64,000 nt of DNA from Oscillospiraceae bacterium (GTDB lineage Bacteria; Bacillota; Clostridia; Oscillospirales; Acutalibacteraceae): the NCBI GenBank assembly GCA_031266365.1, contig JAISBE010000003.1, positions 186,001 through 250,000 of the forward strand, written 5' to 3'. The notes beneath the pieces are model-generated. The model saw only the letters and a list, made by a program, of their open reading frames with translations. It made no database searches and was not told the DNA's origin. The translations under genes and the position numbers were made by a program. Of this stretch, positions 52,279-61,613 are shown one piece after another (position 1 is the stretch's first letter; each line of letters begins with the position of its first letter).

Positions 52279-55200
52279 ATGGATGATTTTGTAAACTTAC
52301 ATGTACACAGTGAATACAGTTTATTGGATGGCGCCTGTAAAATCAGAAATCTTATACAAAAGGTTAAAAAAATAGGGCAAACAGCGGTTGCGATAACGGA
52401 TCACGGTGTTATGTATGGGGCTATGGATTTTTATAAAGAGGCTAAAAGTCATGGGATAAAGCCAATAATTGGGTGTGAAGTGTACGTCGCTGCCAGAGGG
52501 CGCTTTGACAAAACGAAAGAATTTGATGCAGAAAATAGGCACCTTATACTGCTTTGTGAAAATATGCAGGGATACCAAAACTTAATAGAGATGGTTTCAA
52601 GGGGATTTATAGATGGATTTTATAAAAAACCTCGCATTGACGAAGAGCTTTTGCAAAAATATCATGGCGGGTTGATCGCTTTATCGGCTTGTTTAGCTGG
52701 AGAAATTCCAAGAATGATATTAAAAGGAAATTATGAAGAGGCAAAGGAGAAAGCAGTTTGTTATCGTGAAATTTTTGGTAAAAATAATTATTACCTCGAA
52801 CTTCAAGATCATGGGATGTCCGAGCAAAAATATGTTAATCCGTTTTTGGTAAAAATAGCAGAGGAGACGGGAATTCCTTTAATTGCAACAAATGATTGCC
52901 ATTATATTGATAAAGAAGATAGCAAAATGCATGAAGTTCTTCTCTGCATACAAACAGGGCATACAATTAAAGATGCAAATAAAATGGAGTTTGCCACTGA
53001 CCAGTTTTATCTAAAAAGCGCAGATGAAATGAAAGCACTTTTTCCGCAATTAAAATACCCTGATGCAATAAAGAATACGGTTTTAGTTGCAGAAAAATGC
53101 AATTTGGAATTTTCGTTTGGCGATACTAAATTGCCGCACTTTGATATACCGGATAATCAAGATAATTTTGAGTATTTTAAGAATTGCTGCTATAGTGGGC
53201 TAAATAAATACTACGGTGAAAATCCGGAGAGCCACTTGATAGAGCGATTGGAATATGAGCTGAATATTATAAATAATATGGGTTATGTGGACTATTTTTT
53301 AATCGTGCACGATTTCATCAAACATGCGCGCTCTATGGGTATACCAGTGGGGCCGGGGAGAGGGTCTGGTGCAGGGAGTTTGGCGGCTTATTGTATAGGT
53401 ATAACGGGGCTTGATCCGATTAAATATAACCTAATTTTTGAGCGTTTTTTGAACCCAGAACGGGTTAGTATGCCCGATTTTGATATAGATTTTTGCTATA
53501 TTCGCAGGCAGGAGGTTATAGATTATGTTATAAGGAAATATGGTGCCGATCACGTGGCACAAATTATAACATTTGGCACCATGGCGGCAAGAGGTGCGAT
53601 TAGAGATGCCGGGCGAGCTATGGCCATATCGTATCAGATAGTCGACAAGATTGCAAAGCTAATCCCAATGGAATTGGGAATTACGATTTCGAAATCTTTA
53701 AGATCTTCAAAGGATTTAAAAAATCTATATAATACTGATAAACAAATGCATGAGCTTATCGATATGGCTTTAAAAATAGAGGGTATGCCGAGACATGCCT
53801 CAACACATGCAGCGGGGGTTGTCATAACTAAGGATCCCGTTCGCAGCTATGTTCCGCTTGCGAAAAATGATGAAGCGGTCGTGACGCAATATACTATGAC
53901 GACGCTTGAACAGCTGGGTCTTTTAAAGATGGATTTTTTAGGATTGCGCACTTTGACTGTGATCGATGATGCTGAAAAATTAATTAGAAGATCATTTAAA
54001 GATTTTGATATAAACGATATAGATGAACAGGATAAGGGTGTGTTTGAAATATTTTCGAGCGGTTGCACCGAGGGTGTTTTTCAATTTGAATCGCTGGGGA
54101 TGACTAACGTTTTAACTCAACTAAAACCGAGTTGTTTGGAAGATATCATAGCGGTTATATCGCTTTATCGGCCCGGGCCTATGAGTGCGATACCAAAATA
54201 TATTGAAAATAGACATAATATTGAAAAAATTACATATAAGCATGAAAAATTACAAGATATATTAAAAGTCACCTATGGTTGCATTGTTTATCAAGAACAA
54301 GTTATGCAGATTTTTCGCACACTCGCCGGTTATTCGCTTGGGCGAGCCGATATAGTCAGGAGGGCTATGTCTAAAAAAAATGTGGCTGTTATGGAAAAAG
54401 AACGAAAGATATTTATTTATGGCTTGACCGACAGCTGCGGAAATTTGGAAGTGGAGGGTTGTATACGCAGAGGGGTAAAAGAAGAGATTGCCATAGAAAT
54501 TTTTAATGAAATGGAAAGTTTTGCGCTGTATGCTTTTAATAAGTCGCACGCTGCGGCCTATGCTCTGATTTCTTATCAAACTGCTTGGTTGAAATATAAA
54601 TATCCCAGAGAATATATGGCGGCGCTGCTGACGAGTGTGCTGGATAGTACGAATAAAATTGCCCGGTATATTGCGGAGTGTACGAGACTAAAAATTTGCG
54701 TATTGCCTCCCAGCATAAATGAGAGTGAAGCTGGGTTTACAACGTCTAACGGAGGAATTCGCTTTGCCCTTTTAGCAATAAAAAATCTCGGCAAAAATTT
54801 AATTGAATCAATTATCGATGAGCGAAAAAATAGTGGGAAATTTTCGTCGTTTTATAATTTTTGCAAAAGAATGCACGAAAAAGATCTAAATAAGCGTGCT
54901 TTAGAAAGCTTAATACGCTGCGGTGCGCTTGATTCATTAGGGCAAAATCGCAGGCAGATGCTTATTATGATGGAAAAGGTGCTAAATAGCCTAAATGATT
55001 TAAAAAAGAAAAATTTAGAAGGGCAAATAGGCTTTTTTGATTTGAACAATAAAGAGCAAAATGATGAAAAAATATTTGCGCCAAATGTGGATGAGTTTCC
55101 AATAGCTGATTTGCTGTCAATGGAAAAAAGCACTACTGGTATGTATCTTTCTGGGCATCCGCTTGCCGAATATAGTGTTGAAATAGAAAAAAATGGTTTC

Positions 55201-55764
55201 ACTAAAATAGGCGATATTTTATCTATAGATAAATTCAGCGATTCATATAAAGATGGAGATTACGTTAATGTTTTTTCGATTGTGACATCAGTGCAAATTA
55301 AGACGACAAAAAACAGTGCTACTATGGCTTTTGTTATGCTGGAAGATATGTATGGCTCTATTGAAATGTTAGTTTTTCCTAAAATATTAGAAAAATTTTC
55401 TTCGCTTTTAATGGAAGATCATATATTAAAAATTTCTGCAAAATTGAGTATTCGCGAGGATGAAGAACCAAAATTAATTTGTGAGAAAATTTCTCCAGTT
55501 GACGGTAATATCAACGAACATGCGCAGACGAAATCTAAAAAACCAGGCCTTTATATAAAAATTTCAAGCAAGGAATTTCCGGAATGTGAAAAGGTCAATT
55601 TGCTGTTGAGTATTTTCTCAGGAAAAGTTCCGGTTTATATTTTTGTGCAGGATACAGAGAAACTCCTATTGGCGCCGCAAAAGATGTGGATAGACTTGAA
55701 CGAAGTATTAATAAAAGAGTTAAAAATTCAGCTTGGTGATAAAAATGTTGTCGTAAAACAATAA
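52279..55764 (+). CDS. dnaE: DNA polymerase III alpha subunit
   Basis: The 1161-residue product is a DnaE-type replicative polymerase. It has the N-terminal PHP domain (NLHVHSEYSLLDGACKI), the palm with catalytic Asp in MPDFDIDFCYIRRQEVIDYV, the GPGRGSGAGSLAAYC motif, helix-hairpin-helix and a C-terminal OB fold. In Gram-positives it works with PolC; polC is not in the window. Strong ribosome site TTAGGAGGAAG. Length is normal. Confidence 0.97.
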   Translation: MDDFVNLHVHSEYSLLDGACKIRNLIQKVKKIGQTAVAITDHGVMYGAMDFYKEAKSHGIKPIIGCEVYVAARGRFDKTKEFDAENRHLILLCENMQGYQNLIEMVSRGFIDGFYKKPRIDEELLQKYHGGLIALSACLAGEIPRMILKGNYEEAKEKAVCYREIFGKNNYYLELQDHGMSEQKYVNPFLVKIAEETGIPLIATNDCHYIDKEDSKMHEVLLCIQTGHTIKDANKMEFATDQFYLKSADEMKALFPQLKYPDAIKNTVLVAEKCNLEFSFGDTKLPHFDIPDNQDNFEYFKNCCYSGLNKYYGENPESHLIERLEYELNIINNMGYVDYFLIVHDFIKHARSMGIPVGPGRGSGAGSLAAYCIGITGLDPIKYNLIFERFLNPERVSMPDFDIDFCYIRRQEVIDYVIRKYGADHVAQIITFGTMAARGAIRDAGRAMAISYQIVDKIAKLIPMELGITISKSLRSSKDLKNLYNTDKQMHELIDMALKIEGMPRHASTHAAGVVITKDPVRSYVPLAKNDEAVVTQYTMTTLEQLGLLKMDFLGLRTLTVIDDAEKLIRRSFKDFDINDIDEQDKGVFEIFSSGCTEGVFQFESLGMTNVLTQLKPSCLEDIIAVISLYRPGPMSAIPKYIENRHNIEKITYKHEKLQDILKVTYGCIVYQEQVMQIFRTLAGYSLGRADIVRRAMSKKNVAVMEKERKIFIYGLTDSCGNLEVEGCIRRGVKEEIAIEIFNEMESFALYAFNKSHAAAYALISYQTAWLKYKYPREYMAALLTSVLDSTNKIARYIAECTRLKICVLPPSINESEAGFTTSNGGIRFALLAIKNLGKNLIESIIDERKNSGKFSSFYNFCKRMHEKDLNKRALESLIRCGALDSLGQNRRQMLIMMEKVLNSLNDLKKKNLEGQIGFFDLNNKEQNDEKIFAPNVDEFPIADLLSMEKSTTGMYLSGHPLAEYSVEIEKNGFTKIGDILSIDKFSDSYKDGDYVNVFSIVTSVQIKTTKNSATMAFVMLEDMYGSIEMLVFPKILEKFSSLLMEDHILKISAKLSIREDEEPKLICEKISPVDGNINEHAQTKSKKPGLYIKISSKEFPECEKVNLLLSIFSGKVPVYIFVQDTEKLLLAPQKMWIDLNEVLIKELKIQLGDKNVVVKQ

Positions 55765-55823
55765 AAAACGTTGATCTTTAATGCTTATTATATTATAATA
55801 ATTCTAAAGATATTTAATTAAAC

Positions 55824-55852
55824 TTGCATACCTTTCCAAAATTATATAAAAT
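55824..55852 (+). promoter_or_regulatory. Promoter of pfkA
   Basis: TTGCAT (55824-55829), 17-base spacer, TAAAAT (55847-55852), 65 bases before the start codon. Confidence 0.55.
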
Positions 55853-55916
55853 AAAAAATTTGCTAATAATTATAACTTTAATATAACCAGCGCTCAAGAA
55901 AGGAGTTACAAAAACG

Positions 55917-56882
55917 ATGAAAAAGACAGTTGCAATTTTAACAAGTGGAGGCGATTCTCCCGGTATGAACGCGGCAATTCGCGCTGCTGTAAGAGCAGGG
56001 CTTGCAAGCGATATGCGTGTTGTTGGCGTTAAGCGCGGTTATAATGGCCTAATAAACGGAGATGTATTGGAAATGGATCTGCGGAGTGTGTCAGATATAA
56101 TTCAGCGCGGCGGGACTATTCTTTATACCGCACGAAGCCCGGAATTTCTCACTGAAGAGGGGTTTAATAAAGCTATTTTATTTTGTAATAAAGAAAAGAT
56201 TGATGGCGTAATAGTTATTGGAGGCGATGGCTCATTTCGCGGAGCGAGCAAGATGACAAGCGCTGGTGTGCCATGTATAGGTATTCCTGGGACGATAGAT
56301 AATGATATAGCCTGCAGTGAATATACGATAGGTTTCGATACAGCGATGAATACGGCAGTTGGTATGATCGATAAACTTCGGGATACTGCGCAGTCGCACG
56401 ATCGTTGCAGTGTTGTGGAGGTTATGGGTAGAAACTGTGGAGATATTGCTCTTTATACGGGTATAGCTGTTGGTGCAACTGCTATTTTAGTGCCTGAAGT
56501 GCTTTACGATTTCGAAAAAGATATAATTGAGCGCATGAAGTTTACCCAACTTAACGGTAAAAAACATTTTATCATAATTGTTGCAGAGGGGGTGGGACAT
56601 GTACAAGATATAGCAAGAAAAATACAAGATCGCACAGGGATAGATTCGAGAGCAACAGTTTTAGGCCATGTGCAGAGGGGTGGCTCTCCAACTTTGCGGG
56701 ATCGCGTAGTGGCGAGCGAAATGAGCGCATATGCTATTGAAATATTCTTGAAGGGAAAGAGCAATAGAGTTGTGGCGATGAAGGATGGTAAAATTTTGGA
56801 TTATGATATCGCTGAAGCCCTTATAATGAAAAAATCTTTTAGTGAAAATCTTTATAAAACGGCATTTAAAATTTCTATTTAA
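55917..56882 (+). CDS. pfkA: ATP-dependent 6-phosphofructokinase
   Basis: The 321-residue enzyme commits fructose 6-phosphate to glycolysis. Motifs: LTSGGDSPGMNAAIR at the N-terminus, GGDGSFRGA (ATP and Mg site; the Gly at 104-equivalent fits ATP use), PGTIDNDI with the catalytic Asp, and VEVMGRNCGDIAL. The ribosome site is AAAGGAG. It follows dnaE, as in several Firmicutes, but has its own promoter. Confidence 0.96.
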   Translation: MKKTVAILTSGGDSPGMNAAIRAAVRAGLASDMRVVGVKRGYNGLINGDVLEMDLRSVSDIIQRGGTILYTARSPEFLTEEGFNKAILFCNKEKIDGVIVIGGDGSFRGASKMTSAGVPCIGIPGTIDNDIACSEYTIGFDTAMNTAVGMIDKLRDTAQSHDRCSVVEVMGRNCGDIALYTGIAVGATAILVPEVLYDFEKDIIERMKFTQLNGKKHFIIIVAEGVGHVQDIARKIQDRTGIDSRATVLGHVQRGGSPTLRDRVVASEMSAYAIEIFLKGKSNRVVAMKDGKILDYDIAEALIMKKSFSENLYKTAFKISI

Positions 56883-57098
56883 TTAAATTGTGAGAAATAT
56901 TTAATTTGCTAATTTTAAAAAATTTGTAATAATTAACAATATTTTTAAACATTTAATATTTTGCAATTACTTTTTTGACAAATTATTTTATATTTTTATT
57001 ATATTGCTGTTTATATTTATGTTTTAGATAATTTTTGCATTGATTAGTTAAAATATAAATGAATAAAAATATATTATTTTTAAGAGGAGTATGTTTTC

Positions 57099-57425
57099 GT
57101 GAAATACAAAAAAATTTTTGCTTTAGGATTGGCGTCTATAATGTCGCTGAGTATATGTAAGCTACCTACTCTTTGCACTTTTGCCGATGACAAACAAACG
57201 GTGACGTTTTTTACAAATATCGATGATTTAGAGAACTTTAAAAAATCTGTGAGAGCACTATGTGCCTTGGTGGGAGCGGATATAAGTGATGAAGATGTAC
57301 AAAGGATAGCAGATAGTATAAAGAAAAAAGGTAGATTCGGAAAAGTAAGAGTGACAATAGAATTGTATTGGATAAATAAGAAAAATGTTGAAGCTGTGTA
57401 TGAAGTTGAGGCCTTGGACGGATAG
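57099..57425 (+). CDS. Small exported protein of unknown function
   Basis: A 108-residue protein starting at GTG (57099) nine bases after AGAGGAG. A signal peptide (MKYKKIFALGLASIMSLSI, cut near FAD at about 30) precedes a 75-residue mature part with a helical region (DLENFKKSVRALCAL) and beta stretches (GKVRVTIELYW). Unlike most secreted genes here it has the A+T content of the core genome. I find no family. A terminator follows at 57552-57580. Confidence 0.65.
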   Translation: MKYKKIFALGLASIMSLSICKLPTLCTFADDKQTVTFFTNIDDLENFKKSVRALCALVGADISDEDVQRIADSIKKKGRFGKVRVTIELYWINKKNVEAVYEVEALDG

Positions 57426-57551
57426 GAAGTTTGGGAATAGGATGGTGATATTAAGGTTAAGTTTTGCCTTTAAAAAGCGAATAACTTAACAATAAATCTC
57501 GCTTATGTTGAGAAAATAAAAAAACACGCTTTGGATATATTGGTGATTTAT

Positions 57552-57580
57552 AGAAAAGCTGGAAACGGCTTTTCTTTTAT
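57552..57580 (+). terminator. Terminator between convergent genes
   Basis: AGAAAAGC (57552-57559) and GCTTTTCT (57568-57575) form a perfect stem followed by TTTAT. It sits between the small exported protein gene and rsmG and may serve both. Confidence 0.65.
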
Positions 57581-57595
57581 TATAAAATTTAAAAA

Positions 57596-58309
57596 TTATT
57601 TTAACTTAAGTAAAGCTTTTTTTATCGTCGCTATTTTTCTCGGATAATTTTCGGATGTTTTTTTAATTTTTCTAATTAGGATAATCATGCGATGACTGCC
57701 GTCTGGTAGAGAAAAATTTTCTATATTTTCAATTTTTCCACCTAAAAGGTCGATTATATGATTAGCTTCAGATATTTCTTTAGCTGCATCTGGGCCCTTC
57801 ATTGCGGCAAAAATTCCGCCTATTTTTATATATGGTATGCAGTATTCAGCTAAAATTGGCAGCTTTGCCACGGCGCGCGAAATCGCTATATCAAATTTTT
57901 CTCTCAATTCGGGTTTTTGTCCACCTTCTTCGGCCCTTAAATGCCATATATCAGCTTTTAGGTTTAGCCTTTTTAGTAAATTGTTTAAAAAGATAAGGCG
58001 TTTATTTAACTTATCCAATAAGGTTAAAGATAACTTTGGGAAAAAAATTTTGAGCGGTATTCCTGGAAAGCCAGCGCCAGTTCCAACGTCTATAACCCGT
58101 TTGTGTGCGTCGAAATTTAAATATTTAGATAAAGTTAGGCTATCTAAAAAGTGCTTGATAGCTATCTCTTTAGGCGATGTAATGGCCGTGAGATTGATTT
58201 TTTGGTTCCAATATAGAAGTGCTTCCATATATAATTGAAATTTCTCTACCACGCTCTCTTCCAATTCAAAGCCGAATTTTTTTGCATTTGAAACGAAATT
58301 TTCAAGCAT
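57596..58309 (-). CDS. rsmG: 16S rRNA (guanine-527-N7)-methyltransferase
   Basis: RsmG (GidB) methylates G527 of 16S rRNA using S-adenosylmethionine. The 237-residue product has YWNQKINLTAI, the SAM site VIDVGTGAGFPGIPLKI and the SRAVAKLPILAEYCIP motif. Length is normal. In many bacteria it follows mnmG; here it is apart. The start is ATG 58309 behind a weak AAGGAAG. Confidence 0.95.
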   Translation of the reverse strand: MLENFVSNAKKFGFELEESVVEKFQLYMEALLYWNQKINLTAITSPKEIAIKHFLDSLTLSKYLNFDAHKRVIDVGTGAGFPGIPLKIFFPKLSLTLLDKLNKRLIFLNNLLKRLNLKADIWHLRAEEGGQKPELREKFDIAISRAVAKLPILAEYCIPYIKIGGIFAAMKGPDAAKEISEANHIIDLLGGKIENIENFSLPDGSHRMIILIRKIKKTSENYPRKIATIKKALLKLK

Positions 58310-58376
58310 GTTATTTTATCTTCCTTTACTTATAATTTAAAAAATCATTTATGAGCTTTATAGTTTTAATTGACAC

Positions 58377-58405
58377 TTGACAAATTTTTAAAGTTATGAT
58401 AAACT
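58377..58405 (+). promoter_or_regulatory. Promoter of the antisense RNA (RNA II-like)
   Basis: TTGACA (58377-58382), exactly 17 bases, TAAACT (58400-58405) with extended TGA. A second TTGACA stands at 58370-58375. It faces the promoter at 58640-58668. Confidence 0.7.
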
Positions 58406-58411
58406 AAAACC

Positions 58412-58508
58412 ATAGAGGACTTTGTGTGTATTAGTCCTTTACGATTATGGTTAAAGTTATTTTAGAATTTTCAGCCTCGATCTTTATCGATAGAGGCTGT
58501 TTCTTTTT
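58412..58508 (+). ncRNA. Predicted antisense antitoxin-type RNA, about 97 nt
   Basis: The RNA would start near 58412 with ACCATAGAGG, form a stem AGGACT/AGTCCT, and end at the terminator hairpin CAGCCTC/GAGGCTG (58472-58499) with tail TTTCTTTTT. It is antisense to codons 18-42 of the small gene at 58431-58559. Its 5' sequence is repeated at the 5' end of the opposing transcript. Confidence 0.65.
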
Positions 58509-58559
58509 GTGTAACTTATACCATAAATATTTAAAGAGCTTTATTACACTCTCCTTCAT
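58431..58559 (-). CDS. 42-residue peptide, candidate type I toxin
   Basis: ATG 58557-58559 stands seven bases after AAGGAGG. The peptide starts MKESVIKLFKYLWYKLHKKK, an amphipathic basic helix, followed by a polar, beta-like tail. It is not as hydrophobic as Fst or TxpA. The mRNA from the promoter at 58640-58668 has a 5' stem-loop in which TCCCTCACTTT (58593-58603) pairs with the ribosome site (58569-58579), hiding it. Its first 11 bases can also pair with its own 3' end. These are traits of toxin mRNAs of par/Fst and related systems. Toxicity itself is untested inference. Confidence 0.6.
   Translation of the reverse strand: MKESVIKLFKYLWYKLHKKKQPLSIKIEAENSKITLTIIVKD
58472..58508 (+). terminator. 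Terminator of the antisense RNA
   Basis: CAGCCTC (58472-58478) pairs with GAGGCTG (58493-58499), with inner GAT/ATC pairs, followed by TTTCTTTTT. Confidence 0.75.
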
Positions 58560-58639
58560 GATAACACCTCCTTCACTTTAAAAATAGGTTGAAAAGTGAG
58601 GGATATATCATAAAGGACGAGCCCTCTATGGTTACTATC

Positions 58640-58668
58640 ATTTTACATGATTTGTCGTTTACAGTCAA
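58640..58668 (-). promoter_or_regulatory. Promoter of the 42-residue peptide gene (RNA I-like)
   Basis: Minus strand TTGACT (58663-58668), exactly 17 bases, TAAAAT (58640-58645). The transcript would begin near 58633 with AACCATAGAGGGC. Confidence 0.7.
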
Positions 58669-58683
58669 TAGATATTCGTAAAA

Positions 58684-59265
58684 TTAGATATCTTTAATAA
58701 ATTTAGGTAAACGTTTATATAATAAAGATGCGATGAAAGAAACCAGCAGGCCTTTTAACAGTGTGAAAGGGACGTTGAAAGTCAAAAGCGCCTCAGATAT
58801 GCTATTTATTTGAGGAAAAATAGCTTGATACATATTTAAGATTTTATTTTCAGAAATGATTTGAAAATAAATTGGATAGAGTATATAATAATTTATTGGG
58901 AAACTAGTGATTGCCATGCTCAAAGAGCCGACTATGCAACTTAGAATTGCACTGTATTTAGATTTATTTTTAACGTAGATAATCCCTAAAGGGAGAATAA
59001 AGCTGCATTCGAGGAGAAAATTTGCGAGCGGTCCAATTATAAATGTGCTGCTGAAGGGAATAGTGATAATATTCTTTAAAAGGCAAACTGAAATTCCGCT
59101 GAAAGGCCCCATGCTATAAGTTGCGATTATAGCGGGTAGTTTTGCAAGATCCATTTTTATAAAGCTTGGCATGAAAGGCAAGTTGAAACGCAAAAAAACG
59201 GCCAAAATTGCAGATATACCAGAGAGTATAGCTATGGTTGCTAATTTCCTAGGTTCATTTTTCAT
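58684..59265 (-). CDS. ribU: ECF riboflavin transporter S component RibU
   Basis: The 193-residue membrane protein has six hydrophobic helices and the RibU pattern: IKMDLAKLPAIIATYSMGPFSG, VCLLKNII and the C-terminal FTLLKGLLVSFI. It binds riboflavin and pairs with EcfT plus ATPases. The 286 bases upstream, shared with divergent tilS, show no FMN riboswitch that I can recognise. Ribosome site CGGAGA. Confidence 0.82.
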   Translation of the reverse strand: MKNEPRKLATIAILSGISAILAVFLRFNLPFMPSFIKMDLAKLPAIIATYSMGPFSGISVCLLKNIITIPFSSTFIIGPLANFLLECSFILPLGIIYVKNKSKYSAILSCIVGSLSMAITSFPINYYILYPIYFQIISENKILNMYQAIFPQINSISEALLTFNVPFTLLKGLLVSFIASLLYKRLPKFIKDI

Positions 59266-59551
59266 GATATTCTCCGTAAGTCAAGGTTTTTATCGCTACT
59301 TGGTGTAAATGTGAAGAATTATTATTAGGCTAGAGAAAGTGATTTTTAAATCATAGAATTAAAAAAATGAATATAATTGGCAAATTATTTTTGATATTTA
59401 TTATTTTATATGAAATTTACTGAATTTAAAATTTTTAGCAAAATTATATTGTTAATAATATTATGATGTATTATAAAAAATAATTCAAGTATAATTTGGA
59501 ATATAAATAGAAATTAATAGTAATAAAAGTGACTTTGGAGAGGAATTTATT

Positions 59552-60910
59552 GTGCATTTTGTAAGCGATAAAGAAAAGTATGCTAAGATTGCAGAGATGC
59601 TTGAAAAGTCTGGTTTAATCGCAGAGAATATGCGGGTGATAATCTGTGTTTCTGGCGGTCCAGATTCTATGGCGTTGCTTCATTTTTTTTGGTCTATTCA
59701 GAAGGAAAAAAGAATAAAACTTTGGGCTGCGCATGTCAATCATATGTTGAGAAAAGAGCAAGCGGATAAAGATGAAAAATTTGTGTGCTCGTGGTGTGAA
59801 GAGAAAAAAATAGAAATCAGAGTGAAGAAAGAAGACATAAAACAGCGCGCCAAAGAGATGAAATGTGGCCTTGAGGAGTGCGGAAGAAAGGTTAGGTATG
59901 CGTTTTTTGAGGAGTTGTCAAAAAAATTGAACGCTAAGATCGCAACTGCGCATACACTCTCCGATAACATCGAGACGTTTCTGCTTAATTTTTTGAGAGG
60001 AACAGGCCTAAATGGCCTCTGTGGGATACCTCAAGTTAGGGGAAATATTATTAGGCCATTCTTGTCTTTGAGCAGGGAAGATATTGAAGAATATTGCCAT
60101 ATTTATGAAATCCCGTTTGTTATAGATGATTCGAATTACAGTGAAGATTATACTAGGAATAAAATCAGAAATGCTGTGATGCCAAATTTGAAAAAAATAA
60201 ACCCTTCGCTTGAAAAGGTTTTTACGAGAACAGTTGAGCAGTTAAAAGAAGATAATATTTACTTGCAAAAACTGGCAAATGAAGCTTTTGAAAAGGCCAA
60301 AACAGGCAAAGGGTTTTCAAGGAAGACGTTATTAACATTTCCAAAACCGATTTTATCGAGAGTGCTGATGCTCATAGCTAAAAGCACATTTGGCATAAAC
60401 TTAGAGACAGTTCATATAAAAAAACTTTCACTAATTTTAAAAACCGGAGGTTGTGTTACACTCCCAGGTGAAAATAAGTTGAGGATATCTGAGGAAGTAT
60501 TGCAAATTTTTTCGCCCTTGAAGCGCAATTATAGCATGAAAATTCCTTTTGCTTCTTCTAAGATCTTGACAGAAGACGGAAGAGAGGTCATAATAAAAAA
60601 GATCAATAATATTAGTTTTTCGAATGAAAATAACAATACTTCTTATTATGGTCTTTTAGATGCTTCAAAAATTGGGAAAAATGTTTTTTTTAGGAATAGA
60701 GAGCCAGGAGATTTATTCTTTCATGCAGGCAGAAATGGGACAAAAACGCTCAAAAAGTTTTTTAATGAAAAAAAAGTTCCAATAGAAGTGCGGGAAAAAT
60801 TATTAATTTTAGCCGACGGGAAGCGCGTTCTTTGGATAGAAAATTTAGGTATATCTGAGCTTGTAAAGGTGGACTCTAAAACTCGAGAGGCGTATCAATT
60901 GATAATTTAA
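59552..60910 (+). CDS. tilS: tRNA(Ile)-lysidine synthase
   Basis: TilS turns C34 of tRNA-Ile(CAU) into lysidine. The 452 residues include the PP-loop VSGGPDSMALLHFF, AHVNHMLR, ATAHTLSDNIETFLLNF and RGTGLNGLCGI, and the C-terminal domain with FFNEKKVP. Start is GTG (59552) after GAGAGGAA. First gene of the tilS-hpt-ftsH run that is typical for Firmicutes. Confidence 0.96.
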   Translation: MHFVSDKEKYAKIAEMLEKSGLIAENMRVIICVSGGPDSMALLHFFWSIQKEKRIKLWAAHVNHMLRKEQADKDEKFVCSWCEEKKIEIRVKKEDIKQRAKEMKCGLEECGRKVRYAFFEELSKKLNAKIATAHTLSDNIETFLLNFLRGTGLNGLCGIPQVRGNIIRPFLSLSREDIEEYCHIYEIPFVIDDSNYSEDYTRNKIRNAVMPNLKKINPSLEKVFTRTVEQLKEDNIYLQKLANEAFEKAKTGKGFSRKTLLTFPKPILSRVLMLIAKSTFGINLETVHIKKLSLILKTGGCVTLPGENKLRISEEVLQIFSPLKRNYSMKIPFASSKILTEDGREVIIKKINNISFSNENNNTSYYGLLDASKIGKNVFFRNREPGDLFFHAGRNGTKTLKKFFNEKKVPIEVREKLLILADGKRVLWIENLGISELVKVDSKTREAYQLII

Positions 60911-60939
60911 ATTTTTTAAGTCTTTAAGGAGCAAATGGG

Positions 60940-61497
60940 ATGATGAACGATATTGAGCGCGTTTTGTTCAATGAAGAATGTTTAAAGAATGCTGTGAATG
61001 AAATAGGCAGAAAAATCAGCAGTGATTATAGAGATAAAAATCTACTTATGGTTAGCATTTTAAAGGGATCTGTTGTTTTTATGTCGGATTTAATACGAGC
61101 AATATCGATTCATTGTATGGTCGACTTTATGTGCGTCTCTAGCTATGGGAGTGGGCCTAAAACTTCTGGTGTTGTTAAAATTTTGAAAGACTTAGATATA
61201 GAAATTGCTGGTTATGATGTGCTTATTGTGGAAGATATACTTGATAGCGGGATAACGCTCAGCTATATAATGGAACTTATTAGGGCAAGAAATCCTGCAA
61301 GTATACGTATTTGCACGCTTTTTGATAAACCGGTTAAAAGAGATGTTGCTATTAAACTTGACTATAAAGGACTTGAAGTGCCAGATGAATTTATCGTTGG
61401 GTACGGATTGGATTATAATGAAAAATATAGAAACCTTCGATTTGTTGGGGTGCTCAAACCTAAAATTTATGATAAGCAAAACAGAGGCAGTCTTTAA
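60940..61497 (+). CDS. hpt: Hypoxanthine phosphoribosyltransferase
   Basis: The 185-residue purine salvage enzyme has MVSILKGSVVFMSDL and the PRPP motif VLIVEDILDSGITLSY, followed by VPDEFIVGYGLDYNE near the C-terminus. It lies 29 bases after tilS with ribosome site AAGGAGC, probably cotranscribed. Confidence 0.95.
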   Translation: MMNDIERVLFNEECLKNAVNEIGRKISSDYRDKNLLMVSILKGSVVFMSDLIRAISIHCMVDFMCVSSYGSGPKTSGVVKILKDLDIEIAGYDVLIVEDILDSGITLSYIMELIRARNPASIRICTLFDKPVKRDVAIKLDYKGLEVPDEFIVGYGLDYNEKYRNLRFVGVLKPKIYDKQNRGSL

Positions 61498-61613
61498 TTA
61501 CTAAAATTATATTTATTACAAAATTTTGATGAATTAAGTGTAAAATTGAGTAAATTTATTTTTTATATAGGCTTATAGGCTAAATTTTATAGCTTTTAGG
61601 AGTGTATGCTGTA

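Noticed and set aside
58684..59551. FMN, TPP or preQ1 riboswitches near ribU, thiT and the radical SAM gene
   Set aside because: I looked for the conserved FMN, TPP and preQ1 core words upstream of 59265, 32532 and 26209 and saw none. A covariance search would be decisive.
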